From contig JAFSER010000042.1 of NCBI GenBank assembly GCA_017435645.1, forward strand, positions 52,657 through 116,656: a stretch of DNA of 64,000 nucleotides. The letters run 5' to 3'. Position 1 is the first letter of the stretch. Every line of letters begins with the position of its first letter. The position numbers were made by a program, and so were the translations under genes. Positions 56,591-64,000 of this stretch are shown here, in pieces. The notes below the pieces were generated by a model, which was given only the letters and a program-made list of their open reading frames with translations, did no database searches and had not been told where the DNA came from. The stretch comes from Clostridium sp. GTDB taxonomy: Bacteria; Bacillota; Clostridia; Clostridiales; Clostridiaceae.

Positions 56591-57700
56591 ATGGCAGGTT
56601 TAAAATTAAATAATATTCAAAAAATTTATGACAATGGATTTCATGCAGTTAAGGACTTCAATTTAGATATCCAGGATAGAGAGTTTATCGTTTTTGTTGG
56701 ACCATCAGGATGTGGTAAATCAACAACTTTAAGAATGATAGCTGGATTAGAAGAAATTTCAGGTGGAGAATTATATATCGATAATAATTTAGTAAATGAT
56801 GTTGCACCTAAAGACAGAGATATAGCAATGGTTTTCCAAAACTATGCATTATATCCACATATGACTGTTTATGAAAACATGGCATTTGGATTAAAACTTA
56901 GAAAGTTACCTAAAGAAGAAATTGATAAAAAGGTTAAAGAAGCAGCAAAAATATTAGATATTGAGCACTTATTAGACAGAAAACCAAAGGCTTTATCTGG
57001 TGGACAAAGACAAAGAGTTGCTATGGGAAGAGCTATAGTAAGAAGTCCTAAGGTATTCTTAATGGACGAACCTTTATCAAACCTTGATGCAAAATTAAGA
57101 GTTCAAATGAGAATAGAAATATCAAAATTATATAATGAATTAAATACAACATTTATATATGTTACACACGATCAAACTGAAGCTATGACATTAGGAACAA
57201 GAATAGTTGTTATGAAAGATGGTATTGTTCAACAAGTTGCATCACCAACAGAAATATATAACCATCCAGCGAACTTATTTGTTGCAGGATTTATAGGAAG
57301 TCCTCAAATGAATATGACTTATGGACAAAATGTAGTTGAAGGTGGAAAGCAATTTGTTAAGGTATTTGATAAATTAATTGAAATACCACAAAATAAAATA
57401 CAATTTATAAAAGAAAAGAATGCTCAAAATATAGAAGTAATAGTAGGTGTTAGACCAGAAAATATCTGTCATACTAAGGAAGAATTAGCTAAACCTAATG
57501 TTATTAAATTTGATGGTATAGTTGATCTTACTGAAAATTTAGGAGCTGAAACATATATTCACCTTAAGAAGGATGGAGCAAACTTCATTATTAAGTCAAG
57601 AACAACTGAAATTTATAAGATAGGTGATAAAATCGAATTTGGTATTGATCCAGATAAGATGCATTTATTTGATAAAGAAGAGCAAAATACAATATTCTAA
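56591..57700 (+). CDS. msmX: Orphan carbohydrate ABC transporter ATP-binding protein (UgpC/MsmK/MsmX type)
   Basis: 369 residues. Walker A GPSGCGKST (37-45), Q-loop VFQNYALYPHM, signature LSGGQRQRVAMGRA and Walker B LMDEPLSNLDAKLR, followed by the C-terminal TOBE/regulatory domain (VGVRPENI). The length and C-terminal domain put it in the UgpC/MsmK group. No permease or sugar-binding protein is adjacent, so it probably serves several sugar permeases in trans, as MsmX does in Bacillus and MsmK in Streptococcus. Codon use is more biased than its neighbours, as expected for a shared component. Strong bidirectional terminator downstream. Confidence 0.9.
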   Translation: MAGLKLNNIQKIYDNGFHAVKDFNLDIQDREFIVFVGPSGCGKSTTLRMIAGLEEISGGELYIDNNLVNDVAPKDRDIAMVFQNYALYPHMTVYENMAFGLKLRKLPKEEIDKKVKEAAKILDIEHLLDRKPKALSGGQRQRVAMGRAIVRSPKVFLMDEPLSNLDAKLRVQMRIEISKLYNELNTTFIYVTHDQTEAMTLGTRIVVMKDGIVQQVASPTEIYNHPANLFVAGFIGSPQMNMTYGQNVVEGGKQFVKVFDKLIEIPQNKIQFIKEKNAQNIEVIVGVRPENICHTKEELAKPNVIKFDGIVDLTENLGAETYIHLKKDGANFIIKSRTTEIYKIGDKIEFGIDPDKMHLFDKEEQNTIF

Positions 57701-57704
57701 TAAA

Positions 57705-57737
57705 AAAGAGGCTATTTTAATAGATAGCCTCTTTTTG
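57705..57737 (+). terminator. Bidirectional terminator between msmX-like and small membrane protein genes
   Basis: AAAGAGGCTAT/ATAGCCTCTTT arms with Ts on both strands. Confidence 0.92.
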
Positions 57738-57754
57738 GTTGTTGAAAATAATTT

Positions 57755-58021
57755 TTATCTTTCTTTTTTAGATTCGTTATCAAATAAATCTTCTATATTT
57801 GCTAAATCCTCATGATTATCAGAAATTATATCTGGAGATTTATATGTTAAATTATTAATAGATTGATATATCTTTTCTAATATATAGTTTTGGATTCTTT
57901 TTGTCTTGTAATGCTTATTAAAAATAATAAAGCTCCATATACCAATAATACCAAAAGTAATCATAAAGAGCGCCCCTAGACTATAGAAAACTATTTGAAA
58001 TATTTGAACTGCTAAATCCAT
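57755..58021 (-). CDS. Single-pass 88-residue membrane protein
   Basis: One N-terminal hydrophobic helix (about 5-35) then a basic segment (NKHYKTKR) and a polar, acidic tail ending in NIEDLFDNESKKER. No recognised domain. A GGAGGA site lies 6 bp before the ATG on the minus strand, and a bidirectional terminator closes it, so the gene looks genuine. Basic residues after the helix place the tail in the cytoplasm. Function unknown. Confidence 0.68.
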   Translation of the reverse strand: MDLAVQIFQIVFYSLGALFMITFGIIGIWSFIIFNKHYKTKRIQNYILEKIYQSINNLTYKSPDIISDNHEDLANIEDLFDNESKKER

Positions 58022-58204
58022 TACTAATCCTCCGTATTTTACTTAGAAATTATTATATCATATAAGATGAAAAAAGTGGTATAAATTAGGATGTTTTAAA
58101 AATATATCTTATTTCAATAAAAAATAAGAATAATATTTTTTATGATTACTTATTTATTTATATGGCTATACTTCTAGATAATACTAACTATAAGGAGAAG
58201 TTGT

Positions 58205-59713
58205 ATGAAAAAAATAGTAATTACACTTATATCCTCTATACTAATAGTAAGCTTTTTAATAGGTTTTATTGAAGTATCAGAAGGTACTAATAAAATTAAC
58301 AATGATGAAATAATATATTCAGTACCTGAAATTCCAAATGATTTTAAGTCAGTGGGAAGCTTAGATAAGAGAACTCAAGATATTGTTGCAGCCACTAGTA
58401 GAGGATTAGTAGAATTAAATTCAAATAACGAAATTAAACCTTCATTATCAGAAAGTGTTGAAATAAGCGAAGATGGTTTACAATATGACTTTAAAATAAG
58501 AGATGATGTATATTGGAGTGATGGAACTAAAATTACTCCCAAGGATATTGCAACATTTTTTAGAGAAATATTAATAGAAGAAAATGAAGAAAGTATATCA
58601 GCCCTACTTAATGTATATGGTGCTAAGAATTATAGGGCAGGAGAGGGGATTTTTAGCAAGGATGTTGGTATTAGCTATACCGAAGATAGGATAATATTTA
58701 GGTTAAATTCACAGGATGATAAGTTTATAGAGGAGCTTACTACTCCACAATATAGATTAAGAAAGAATGTAATCATGTGGGAAAATCTTATTAACAGCTA
58801 TGATGAGCTAATTTATTCAGGTTATTATAGTATAGAAAGTATATCTTTAGAAGAAATCAAGCTTAAAAGAAATGAAGATATAGATACAGGTATAGCTAAT
58901 GAAATAAAAATAGTTTTTGGTGAAGATGAAGAATTAGCTATGGCTTCTTTTGAAATAGGAGGAAGAGATATAGTTATTAATCCACCTAAAAGCCAATTAA
59001 ACAGACTACAATCTGAAGGAAGGTTAATTAGTTTAAATTCTAATAGGACTATGTATATAGCTTTTAATCCAAAGGATAGCACTTTAGAATTAGTAGGGAG
59101 AAGAGAAATTTATAAGTTACTTAATAAAGCTATAGAAGAATATCAATTGAAAAATAATATATATATGGAATTAGCTGAAGGAAGTTATTTTAGAAATGAC
59201 AAGGATGATTTAGCTAAATTACAAGCTAGAAAGGTTATGAATTCAGAAGAAGTTCAATGGGAAAAGCCTAATACTATACATATGATAGCAGAGGAAAGTA
59301 GCGAAAATAAAGAAATATGCGATTTTTTAGTTTCATGGTTTGAAGAGAAAGAAGGAATTAGTTTAATTTATGATTTAATTTCTAAGGAAGAGATGAATTC
59401 TATAAATGAAGTTAACTATTATAATTTTGCATTAATAGAAGGAGAGTTATCTTTAGTAGATGAAAATTCTATTTATGATAAAATAATTAACTTTTTAGAT
59501 AGTTCTAATAAAGAAAAACTCTTATTTGCTAAAACAGAGGGAGATAAATATTCAAGTTTTATTAACATTGAAGAAGAGTTATATAATAATTTCAGAGTTT
59601 TACCTTTGGTATTTTTTAATGATACTATTGCAATTAACAAAGATATTAAAAACATATCATTAGATGGTAATGGAAATATTAGTTTTGTTAAAATAGAAAA
59701 TAATAAGGACTGA
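58205..59713 (+). CDS. Family 5 (oligopeptide-type) extracellular solute-binding protein
   Basis: 502 residues. The N-terminal ITLISSILIVSFLIGFI acts as a signal or signal-anchor but has no lipobox cysteine, unusual for a Gram-positive receptor. The mature part has the SBP_bac_5 layout: RTQDIVAATSRGLVELN, YDFKIRDDVYWSDGTKITPKD, and a shortened C-terminal lobe. No permease or ATPase gene is adjacent. It could be anchored through its N-terminal helix, or act as a regulator or orphan receptor. It converges with the unknown 560-residue gene, with which it almost touches (17 bp). Confidence 0.82.
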   Translation: MKKIVITLISSILIVSFLIGFIEVSEGTNKINNDEIIYSVPEIPNDFKSVGSLDKRTQDIVAATSRGLVELNSNNEIKPSLSESVEISEDGLQYDFKIRDDVYWSDGTKITPKDIATFFREILIEENEESISALLNVYGAKNYRAGEGIFSKDVGISYTEDRIIFRLNSQDDKFIEELTTPQYRLRKNVIMWENLINSYDELIYSGYYSIESISLEEIKLKRNEDIDTGIANEIKIVFGEDEELAMASFEIGGRDIVINPPKSQLNRLQSEGRLISLNSNRTMYIAFNPKDSTLELVGRREIYKLLNKAIEEYQLKNNIYMELAEGSYFRNDKDDLAKLQARKVMNSEEVQWEKPNTIHMIAEESSENKEICDFLVSWFEEKEGISLIYDLISKEEMNSINEVNYYNFALIEGELSLVDENSIYDKIINFLDSSNKEKLLFAKTEGDKYSSFINIEEELYNNFRVLPLVFFNDTIAINKDIKNISLDGNGNISFVKIENNKD

Positions 59714-59733
59714 GATTAACTCAGCCTTTATTA
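59705..59733 (+). terminator. Short hairpin between convergent genes
   Basis: AAGG-CTGAG and CTCAG-CCTT with one bulged base, then TATTATTTTAT; it overlaps the stop of the minus-strand gene. Confidence 0.55.
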
Positions 59734-61422
59734 TTTTATAGTTGAATCCTCTTCTATATCATTAGAGTTTTCAGAGTTACTAATATCACAATTATTTTCT
59801 GCGTTAACCTTAGATGAATAATCAACTTCTATAGTATTATCATCACTAATAGTATTATCTAGAGAAATAGATGTATCTTCATTTACTCTAGTATTAAAAT
59901 TCTCTTTTTTATTAATATAATTATCAGTAGTTTCCAGTATAGTATCTAAATCTATATTAGTATTCTTACTATACATATTATTAAGCTCTGTTTCTATTGA
60001 TGGAATATTTTCAATAGATTTAGGTAAACTTGTTTCACTTAAGAAGTCATCCTTAAATAAAAATATAAATAGAGTTAATACAAACATATTTTTATAGCTA
60101 TCAAAAGATGAATTAGATGTTGAGAAGGAATCCTTCTTTTTAGAGTAAGTTACATTTTTTTTAAATATAGGAGCTATTCCTAAGTTAGATGGTGATTGTG
60201 TAGTTGGCAGTTTAAAGAAATCTTCATTAAGCATATCTTTAGAATTAAAGGTTAATCCTTTATATCTTTCAGCATCATCTAATGTAGGGGCATCAGGCCA
60301 AGCTGTAACTATTCCAGAATTGACAATTGATTTCTTATATAATGAAGAAATTATATTTTTAAAATCTTGCTCTTTTCCATCTTCTTTAGAATATACATAT
60401 ATTGCTAAGAAATAAAATACTATATCAAAGCAACTATATTTTATTTCTTTTTTACTAGATAGTTTAAGGAATAAATCTTTTTCATTATCATATAAGGAGA
60501 GTAACTTATTAATTATATCATTAGTTTTTTCATTAAATGAGATTATCTTACTATGTTTAAATGATAGTATTAAGTTTATTGATAATAATGCTGTAAAATC
60601 TAAAGAATCTATAAAATAATCTTTTTCATCAAATTTATTAATTAAGAAATCTGTTAAATCAACAATTAGTATGTTAGCATCATTATTTTTGGAGTTGTTA
60701 TAAAAAATATTTATAGCAGTTAGTACTTTGCATATTTCTTCGAAAGAGGAATCATATATTTTTTCCTTAAATTCAATAAGTGTTTGTAGTATTTCAATAG
60801 AAAAATTATTATAATCTGATGCAAGTTCATCTTCAGGATAGAGTATAGAAAATAAATTGTAAGAAACCATCATAAAAGCTTGATCAGAGAACTTAAATTT
60901 ATTATTTTTATCTTCTAGTTTAAAACCAGTATAATTATTTTCAGATAAGTTTCGCTTTTCAACAAAAACACCTTCATTATTTCTAAGATTAATTGAATAA
61001 AAATTAAGTTGTTCTTTTGAAAGTCGTTTATATACTTGAGAATAAGAAAATAATTTTTTATCTGTATCTTTAAATCGTGAATAATAAGTAGATAAATAAA
61101 GTATACTTGTAGTTAATAAAGCATTAGTTGTAGGAGAAATATCCTTTTTAAAAGATTCATCATCAAATCCATTTTGATTTTTACTATGGATATAGTTTGG
61201 AGAGGATCTCCTATATATACATAATAGTGGAGAAAAATTGGCACTTGTGGTAATATCAATGGAGGATGATAATTTTTTATAATTTTTAATGGAATCAATT
61301 AATCCACATTTTGACTCTAAAACTAAAGTTCTTATGGCCTCTTTCGATAAGTGAAAAAGCTGGCCGTTAATTTCTTTATAAGATATTTTATTCATTCTAA
61401 AATAAGGTCCTATATATCGCAA
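59731..61422 (-). CDS. Large protein of unknown function with disordered acidic tail
   Basis: About 563 residues, not recognised. The first 470 residues are largely helical, with leucine/isoleucine-rich stretches (ALLTTSILYLSTYYSRF, FTALLSINLILSF, NMFVLTLFIFLF) that look like packed soluble helices rather than membrane spans. SGIVTAWPDAPTLDDAERY is a distinctive block. The last 90 residues are Asn/Asp/Ser/Glu-rich and probably disordered. A GTG at 61431 is in frame but sits in the GAGGTG ribosome site; the TTG at 61422 has good spacing. It lies upstream and divergent from rph. Only a clostridial conserved hypothetical is suspected. Confidence 0.6.
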   Translation of the reverse strand: MRYIGPYFRMNKISYKEINGQLFHLSKEAIRTLVLESKCGLIDSIKNYKKLSSSIDITTSANFSPLLCIYRRSSPNYIHSKNQNGFDDESFKKDISPTTNALLTTSILYLSTYYSRFKDTDKKLFSYSQVYKRLSKEQLNFYSINLRNNEGVFVEKRNLSENNYTGFKLEDKNNKFKFSDQAFMMVSYNLFSILYPEDELASDYNNFSIEILQTLIEFKEKIYDSSFEEICKVLTAINIFYNNSKNNDANILIVDLTDFLINKFDEKDYFIDSLDFTALLSINLILSFKHSKIISFNEKTNDIINKLLSLYDNEKDLFLKLSSKKEIKYSCFDIVFYFLAIYVYSKEDGKEQDFKNIISSLYKKSIVNSGIVTAWPDAPTLDDAERYKGLTFNSKDMLNEDFFKLPTTQSPSNLGIAPIFKKNVTYSKKKDSFSTSNSSFDSYKNMFVLTLFIFLFKDDFLSETSLPKSIENIPSIETELNNMYSKNTNIDLDTILETTDNYINKKENFNTRVNEDTSISLDNTISDDNTIEVDYSSKVNAENNCDISNSENSNDIEEDSTIK

Positions 61423-61518
61423 ATTCTTCACCTCTTTATTAGTCCTTATATTAATAATATGAGATAAAAGTAAAAATAGTGCATAAAATTTATAATATTA
61501 AGAAATGGAGGAAATAAC

Positions 61519-62265
61519 ATGAGAATAGATGGAAGAAAAAATGACCAAGTAAGAAATACTAAAGTTACTAGAGGATATACAAAGTATGCAGATGGATCTG
61601 TATTAATAGAAGTTGGAGATACAAAAGTTATATGTACTGCTTCTATAGAAGAAAAAGTTCCACCTTTTTTAAAGGGACAGGGAGAAGGATGGATAACAGC
61701 TGAGTATAGTATGTTACCAAGCTCTACTGGAACTAGAAAGGTTAGGGATATAGCAAGGTTAAAAATAGATGGAAGAACTATGGAGATACAAAGACTAATA
61801 GGAAGAGCTTTAAGATCTGTTGTAGACTTAAAAGCATTAGGGGAAAGAACTATATGGATTGATTGTGATGTTATACAAGCAGATGGTGGTACAAGAACTA
61901 CTTCTATAACAGGAGCATTTATAGCATTAGTTGATGCTGTAAATAAACTTCATAAGCAAAAGCCATTTGAAATTTATCCAATAAGAAGCTTTGTAAGTGC
62001 AACAAGTGTTGGAATAGTTAATGAAGAAAAGATTTTAGATTTATGCTATGAGGAAGATTCAAATGCAAAGGTAGATATGAATGTTGTGGCGACTGATGAA
62101 GGTGAATTTATAGAAGTTCAAGGAACAGGAGAAGAAGCTCCGTTTAAAAGAAGTGAGTTAAATGAGTTATTAGATTTAGCAGAAAAGGGTATTAAGCAAA
62201 TGGTGCATATACAAAAAGAGGCTTTAAAGATGGATTCTTTATGGATAGGTACTGGGGGAAAGTAG
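61519..62265 (+). CDS. rph: Ribonuclease PH
   Basis: 248 residues, a phosphorolytic 3'-5' exoribonuclease that trims tRNA 3' ends. The opening [46 protein letters not shown] and [19 protein letters not shown] are diagnostic; the [10 protein letters not shown] motif holds the phosphate and metal residues. It lies 2 bp before the rdgB start and is followed by a YfcE-like gene, the widely conserved rph-rdgB-yfcE group. A tRNA cluster begins 1.2 kb downstream. Ribosome site ATGGAGG. Confidence 0.96.
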   Translation: MRIDGRKNDQVRNTKVTRGYTKYADGSVLIEVGDTKVICTASIEEKVPPFLKGQGEGWITAEYSMLPSSTGTRKVRDIARLKIDGRTMEIQRLIGRALRSVVDLKALGERTIWIDCDVIQADGGTRTTSITGAFIALVDAVNKLHKQKPFEIYPIRSFVSATSVGIVNEEKILDLCYEEDSNAKVDMNVVATDEGEFIEVQGTGEEAPFKRSELNELLDLAEKGIKQMVHIQKEALKMDSLWIGTGGK

Positions 62266-62267
62266 TT

Positions 62268-62879
62268 ATGAAGAAACTAATTATAGCTAGTAATAATAAA
62301 GGGAAAATAGCTGAAATTAAAAAAGTATTAAATGAAATAAAGGTTGAAGTATTATCTTTAAAAGATATAGGTTTAGATATAGATGTAGAAGAGGATGGAA
62401 GTACATTCGAAGAGAATGCAAAAAAGAAGAGTACAGAAATATATAATGAGTTAATAAAAAGGGGATATAGTAACTTTATAGTAATGGCTGATGATTCAGG
62501 CTTAGAAGTAGAGTACTTAAATAATGAACCAGGAGTTCTTTCTGCTAGATATGCAGGAGAACATGGGAATGATAAAAAGAATAATGAAAAACTTATTTTA
62601 TCATTAAAGGGAGTTAAGTATGAAGATAGAAAAGCTAGGTTTGTATGTCAATTAGCTCTAATAGATGATAAAAATGAATATATACAAGTTAATGGAACTG
62701 TAGAAGGATATATTTTAGAAGAGATAAAAGGTAATGATGGTTTTGGATATGACCCACTATTCTTTTATGAACCACTAGGAAAAACCTTTGCTGAGCTTAC
62801 AATAGAAGAAAAGAATAAAATTTCACATAGAGGAACTGCTCTAAAGAATCTTAAGGGAATAATAGAAAGGTTAGTATAG
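62268..62879 (+). CDS. rdgB: XTP/dITP diphosphatase (RdgB/HAM1 family)
   Basis: 203 residues. KLIIASNNKGKIAEIK binds the nucleotide phosphates, DDSGLEVEYL is the metal motif, and GNDGFGYDPLFFYE and KISHRGTALK are the other conserved blocks. It hydrolyses non-canonical purine triphosphates (XTP, dITP) to keep them out of DNA and RNA. A longer frame overlaps rph; the ATG at 62268 gives the family start and follows GGGGGAAAG. Coupled to rph (2-bp gap) and followed by yfcE after 8 bp. Confidence 0.95.
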   Translation: MKKLIIASNNKGKIAEIKKVLNEIKVEVLSLKDIGLDIDVEEDGSTFEENAKKKSTEIYNELIKRGYSNFIVMADDSGLEVEYLNNEPGVLSARYAGEHGNDKKNNEKLILSLKGVKYEDRKARFVCQLALIDDKNEYIQVNGTVEGYILEEIKGNDGFGYDPLFFYEPLGKTFAELTIEEKNKISHRGTALKNLKGIIERLV

Positions 62880-62887
62880 GTGAAGAT

Positions 62888-63364
62888 ATGAAGATTGCTG
62901 TAATAAGTGATTCTCATTATGATAGCGATTCAGTGAAGGCTGTTAAGAAGCATCTTAATAATGTAGATATAATTATACATTGTGGAGATGGTTCACCAGA
63001 TATAGATATTCTAGCGAAAGATTTTCCAGGAGAAATTTATGCAGTTAGAGGAAATTGTGATATAAATAATTTATATCCAATTGAAAGGATTATAGAAATA
63101 ATGGGAAGAAGAATATTTATAACACATGGTCATAGATATAATGTTAAATATGAATATAATACTATATTTTATAAAGGAAAAGAAGTAGAGGCAGATATAG
63201 TTTTATTTGGACATTCACATAAAGCACTAATAGAAAGAGTTGGTGGAATAATTATAATGAATCCAGGGAGTTTATCGTTACCTTATGGAAGAGCAAAAAA
63301 GACTATGGGATTTGTAGAAATATATAATGATAGGGAATTTGAAGTATACATTAGAGAAATCTAG
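62888..63364 (+). CDS. yfcE: YfcE/MJ0936-type metallophosphoesterase
   Basis: 158 residues, cytoplasmic calcineurin-like phosphodiesterase. Metal ligands: D8 and H10 in VISDSHYDSD, D34 in IIHCGDGS, N-containing VRGNCD, GHRYN and FGHSHKALIE. Small stand-alone members act on phosphodiesters in vitro; the physiological substrate is not known. It is the third gene of rph-rdgB-yfcE (AGGTGAAG site). Downstream is a 13-bp inverted repeat spanning into the tRNA promoter. Confidence 0.92.
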   Translation: MKIAVISDSHYDSDSVKAVKKHLNNVDIIIHCGDGSPDIDILAKDFPGEIYAVRGNCDINNLYPIERIIEIMGRRIFITHGHRYNVKYEYNTIFYKGKEVEADIVLFGHSHKALIERVGGIIIMNPGSLSLPYGRAKKTMGFVEIYNDREFEVYIREI

Positions 63365-63372
63365 ATATATAC

Positions 63373-63470
63373 AATAGCAATCCGTTAGATGATTGTGATT
63401 TATTAAGGATTTAAAAAAAAATTATATTTATATTAATTTTATTAAAAAAATGTATTGACGGATTGCTATT
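63373..63470. repeat. 13-bp inverted repeat overlapping the tRNA promoter
   Basis: AATAGCAATCCGT (63373-63385) is the exact complement of ACGGATTGCTATT (63458-63470). The arms are 72 bp apart; the right arm overlaps the -35 and spacer of the tRNA-Pro promoter. Confidence 0.7.
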
Positions 63471-63483
63471 CCTATTGTAGAAT
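63455..63483 (+). promoter_or_regulatory. Promoter of the first tRNA pair
   Basis: TTGACG (63455-63460), 17-bp spacer, TAGAAT (63478-63483), 28 bp before tRNA-Pro. Confidence 0.78.
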
Positions 63484-63511
63484 AAACATTGTCGCTGAGA
63501 GATATTAGTTT

Positions 63512-63587
63512 CGGGGTGTGGCGCAGATGGGAGCGCGCGTGGTTTGGGACCATGAGGTCGCAGGTTCAATCCCTGTCACCCCGACCA
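63512..63587 (+). tRNA. tRNA-Pro (UGG)
   Basis: 76 nt with CCA encoded. Acceptor CGGGGTG/CACCCCG; anticodon loop TTTGGGA with anticodon TGG; T-loop GTTCAATCC. The 5' C fits proline tRNA. Confidence 0.95.
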
Positions 63588-63603
63588 TTTTAAAGCTTAA
63601 TAA

Positions 63604-63677
63604 GCGGGTGTAGCTCAATGGTAGAGCCCTTGCCTTCCAAGCAAGTTACGTGAGTTCGATTCTCATCACCCGCTCCA
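63604..63677 (+). tRNA. tRNA-Gly (UCC)
   Basis: 74 nt with CCA encoded. Acceptor GCGGGTG/CACCCGC; anticodon loop CTTCCAA with anticodon TCC; GTTCGATTC T-loop. Confidence 0.95.
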
Positions 63678-63697
63678 AAAAAAGTTTAAAAAATGTA

Positions 63698-63726
63698 TTG
63701 ACAAGCAAGTGACAATAAGTTAGAAT
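63698..63726 (+). promoter_or_regulatory. Second tRNA promoter, before tRNA-Arg
   Basis: TTGACA (63698-63703), 17-bp spacer, TAGAAT (63721-63726). It closely copies the first promoter's architecture, including the same -10. Confidence 0.8.
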
Positions 63727-63750
63727 AGTTAATGTTCTTTACGAGAATAT

Positions 63751-63827
<77 letters not shown>

Positions 63828-63833
63828 TAATCT

Positions 63834-63909
63834 CGGGGTGTGGCGCAGATGGGAGCGCGCGTGGTTTGGGACCATGAGGTCGCAGGTTCAATCCCTGTCA
63901 CCCCGACCA
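63834..63909 (+). tRNA. tRNA-Pro (UGG), second copy
   Basis: Identical over 76 nt to the copy at 63512; anticodon TGG, CCA encoded. Confidence 0.95.
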
Positions 63910-63924
63910 TTTAAAACTTAATAT

Positions 63925-63998
63925 GCGGGTGTAGCTCAATGGTAGAGCCCTTGCCTTCCAAGCAAGTTACGTGAGTTCGATTCTCATCACCCGCTCCA
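63925..63998 (+). tRNA. tRNA-Gly (UCC), second copy
   Basis: Identical over 74 nt to the copy at 63604; anticodon TCC, CCA encoded. It ends 2 bp before the window edge. Confidence 0.95.
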
Positions 63999-64000
63999 TT

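Overview
The window is a single, nearly gene-saturated stretch of a very AT-rich (roughly 27-30% GC) Firmicute chromosome. AGGAGG-type ribosome sites, TTG/GTG starts, strong intrinsic terminators and the gene set (rapZ-yvcK-whiA, DnaE, pfkA-pyk, pyruvate formate-lyase, rubrerythrin, RlmD-type methyltransferase, L-box riboswitch) point to Clostridium sensu stricto, in the broad neighbourhood of C. perfringens/C. baratii/C. tertium. The species cannot be fixed from sequence reading alone.

Layout. 1-8.9 kb: the 3' part of uvrA, then an FHA protein-SEDS glycosyltransferase-class B PBP trio, a stand-alone RmlC-like epimerase, uvrC and murB, i.e. DNA repair and wall synthesis. 9.2-14.7 kb: a LURP-one-like protein, an HisC-type aminotransferase, rapZ-yvcK (overlapping) and whiA. 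14.7-21.5 kb: dnaE, then pfkA-pyk behind a long AT-rich leader. 21.7-24 kb: a possible small terminated RNA, a TrmA/RlmD methyltransferase, and a decayed IS1595-like transposase. 24-32.5 kb: an accessory-looking block of small membrane, lipoprotein and regulatory genes (CsoR-like repressor, FUSC protein, secreted glutamyl endopeptidase, XRE-membrane regulator, metallophosphoesterase, esterase). 32.5-35.3 kb: a lysine riboswitch with a readable terminator/antiterminator pair controlling an amino-acid ABC transporter. 35.6-41.3 kb: an FAD/Rieske oxidoreductase coupled to a tocopherol-cyclase-like protein, pflB on the opposite strand, and rubrerythrin. 41.5-46.5 kb: histidine kinase, response regulator lacking a DNA-binding domain, TerB-like protein, a 59-aa membrane protein, a DnaA-box cluster, sfsA and a NUDIX enzyme. 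46.7-50.6 kb: a DUF1576-type membrane protein with a small partner, a TIM-barrel protein and lysA. 50.7-57.7 kb: DUF3006, signal peptidase I, ftsH, HelD-type helicase and an orphan MsmK/UgpC-type ATPase. 58-63.4 kb: a family 5 solute-binding protein, a large unrecognised protein, rph-rdgB-yfcE. 63.5-64 kb: a tRNA cluster Pro-Gly-Arg-Pro-Gly containing a duplicated Pro-Gly cassette, cut by the window end.

Most of the window is ordinary housekeeping sequence. The points most worth following are the DnaA-box cluster between the 59-aa membrane protein and sfsA (44.84-45.14 kb), the FAD/Rieske plus tocopherol-cyclase-like gene pair, the kinase-regulator-TerB set with a TPR-like output, the DUF1576 pair, and the candidate small RNA at 21.78 kb. 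No CRISPR array, prophage, rRNA operon or obvious new defence system was seen.
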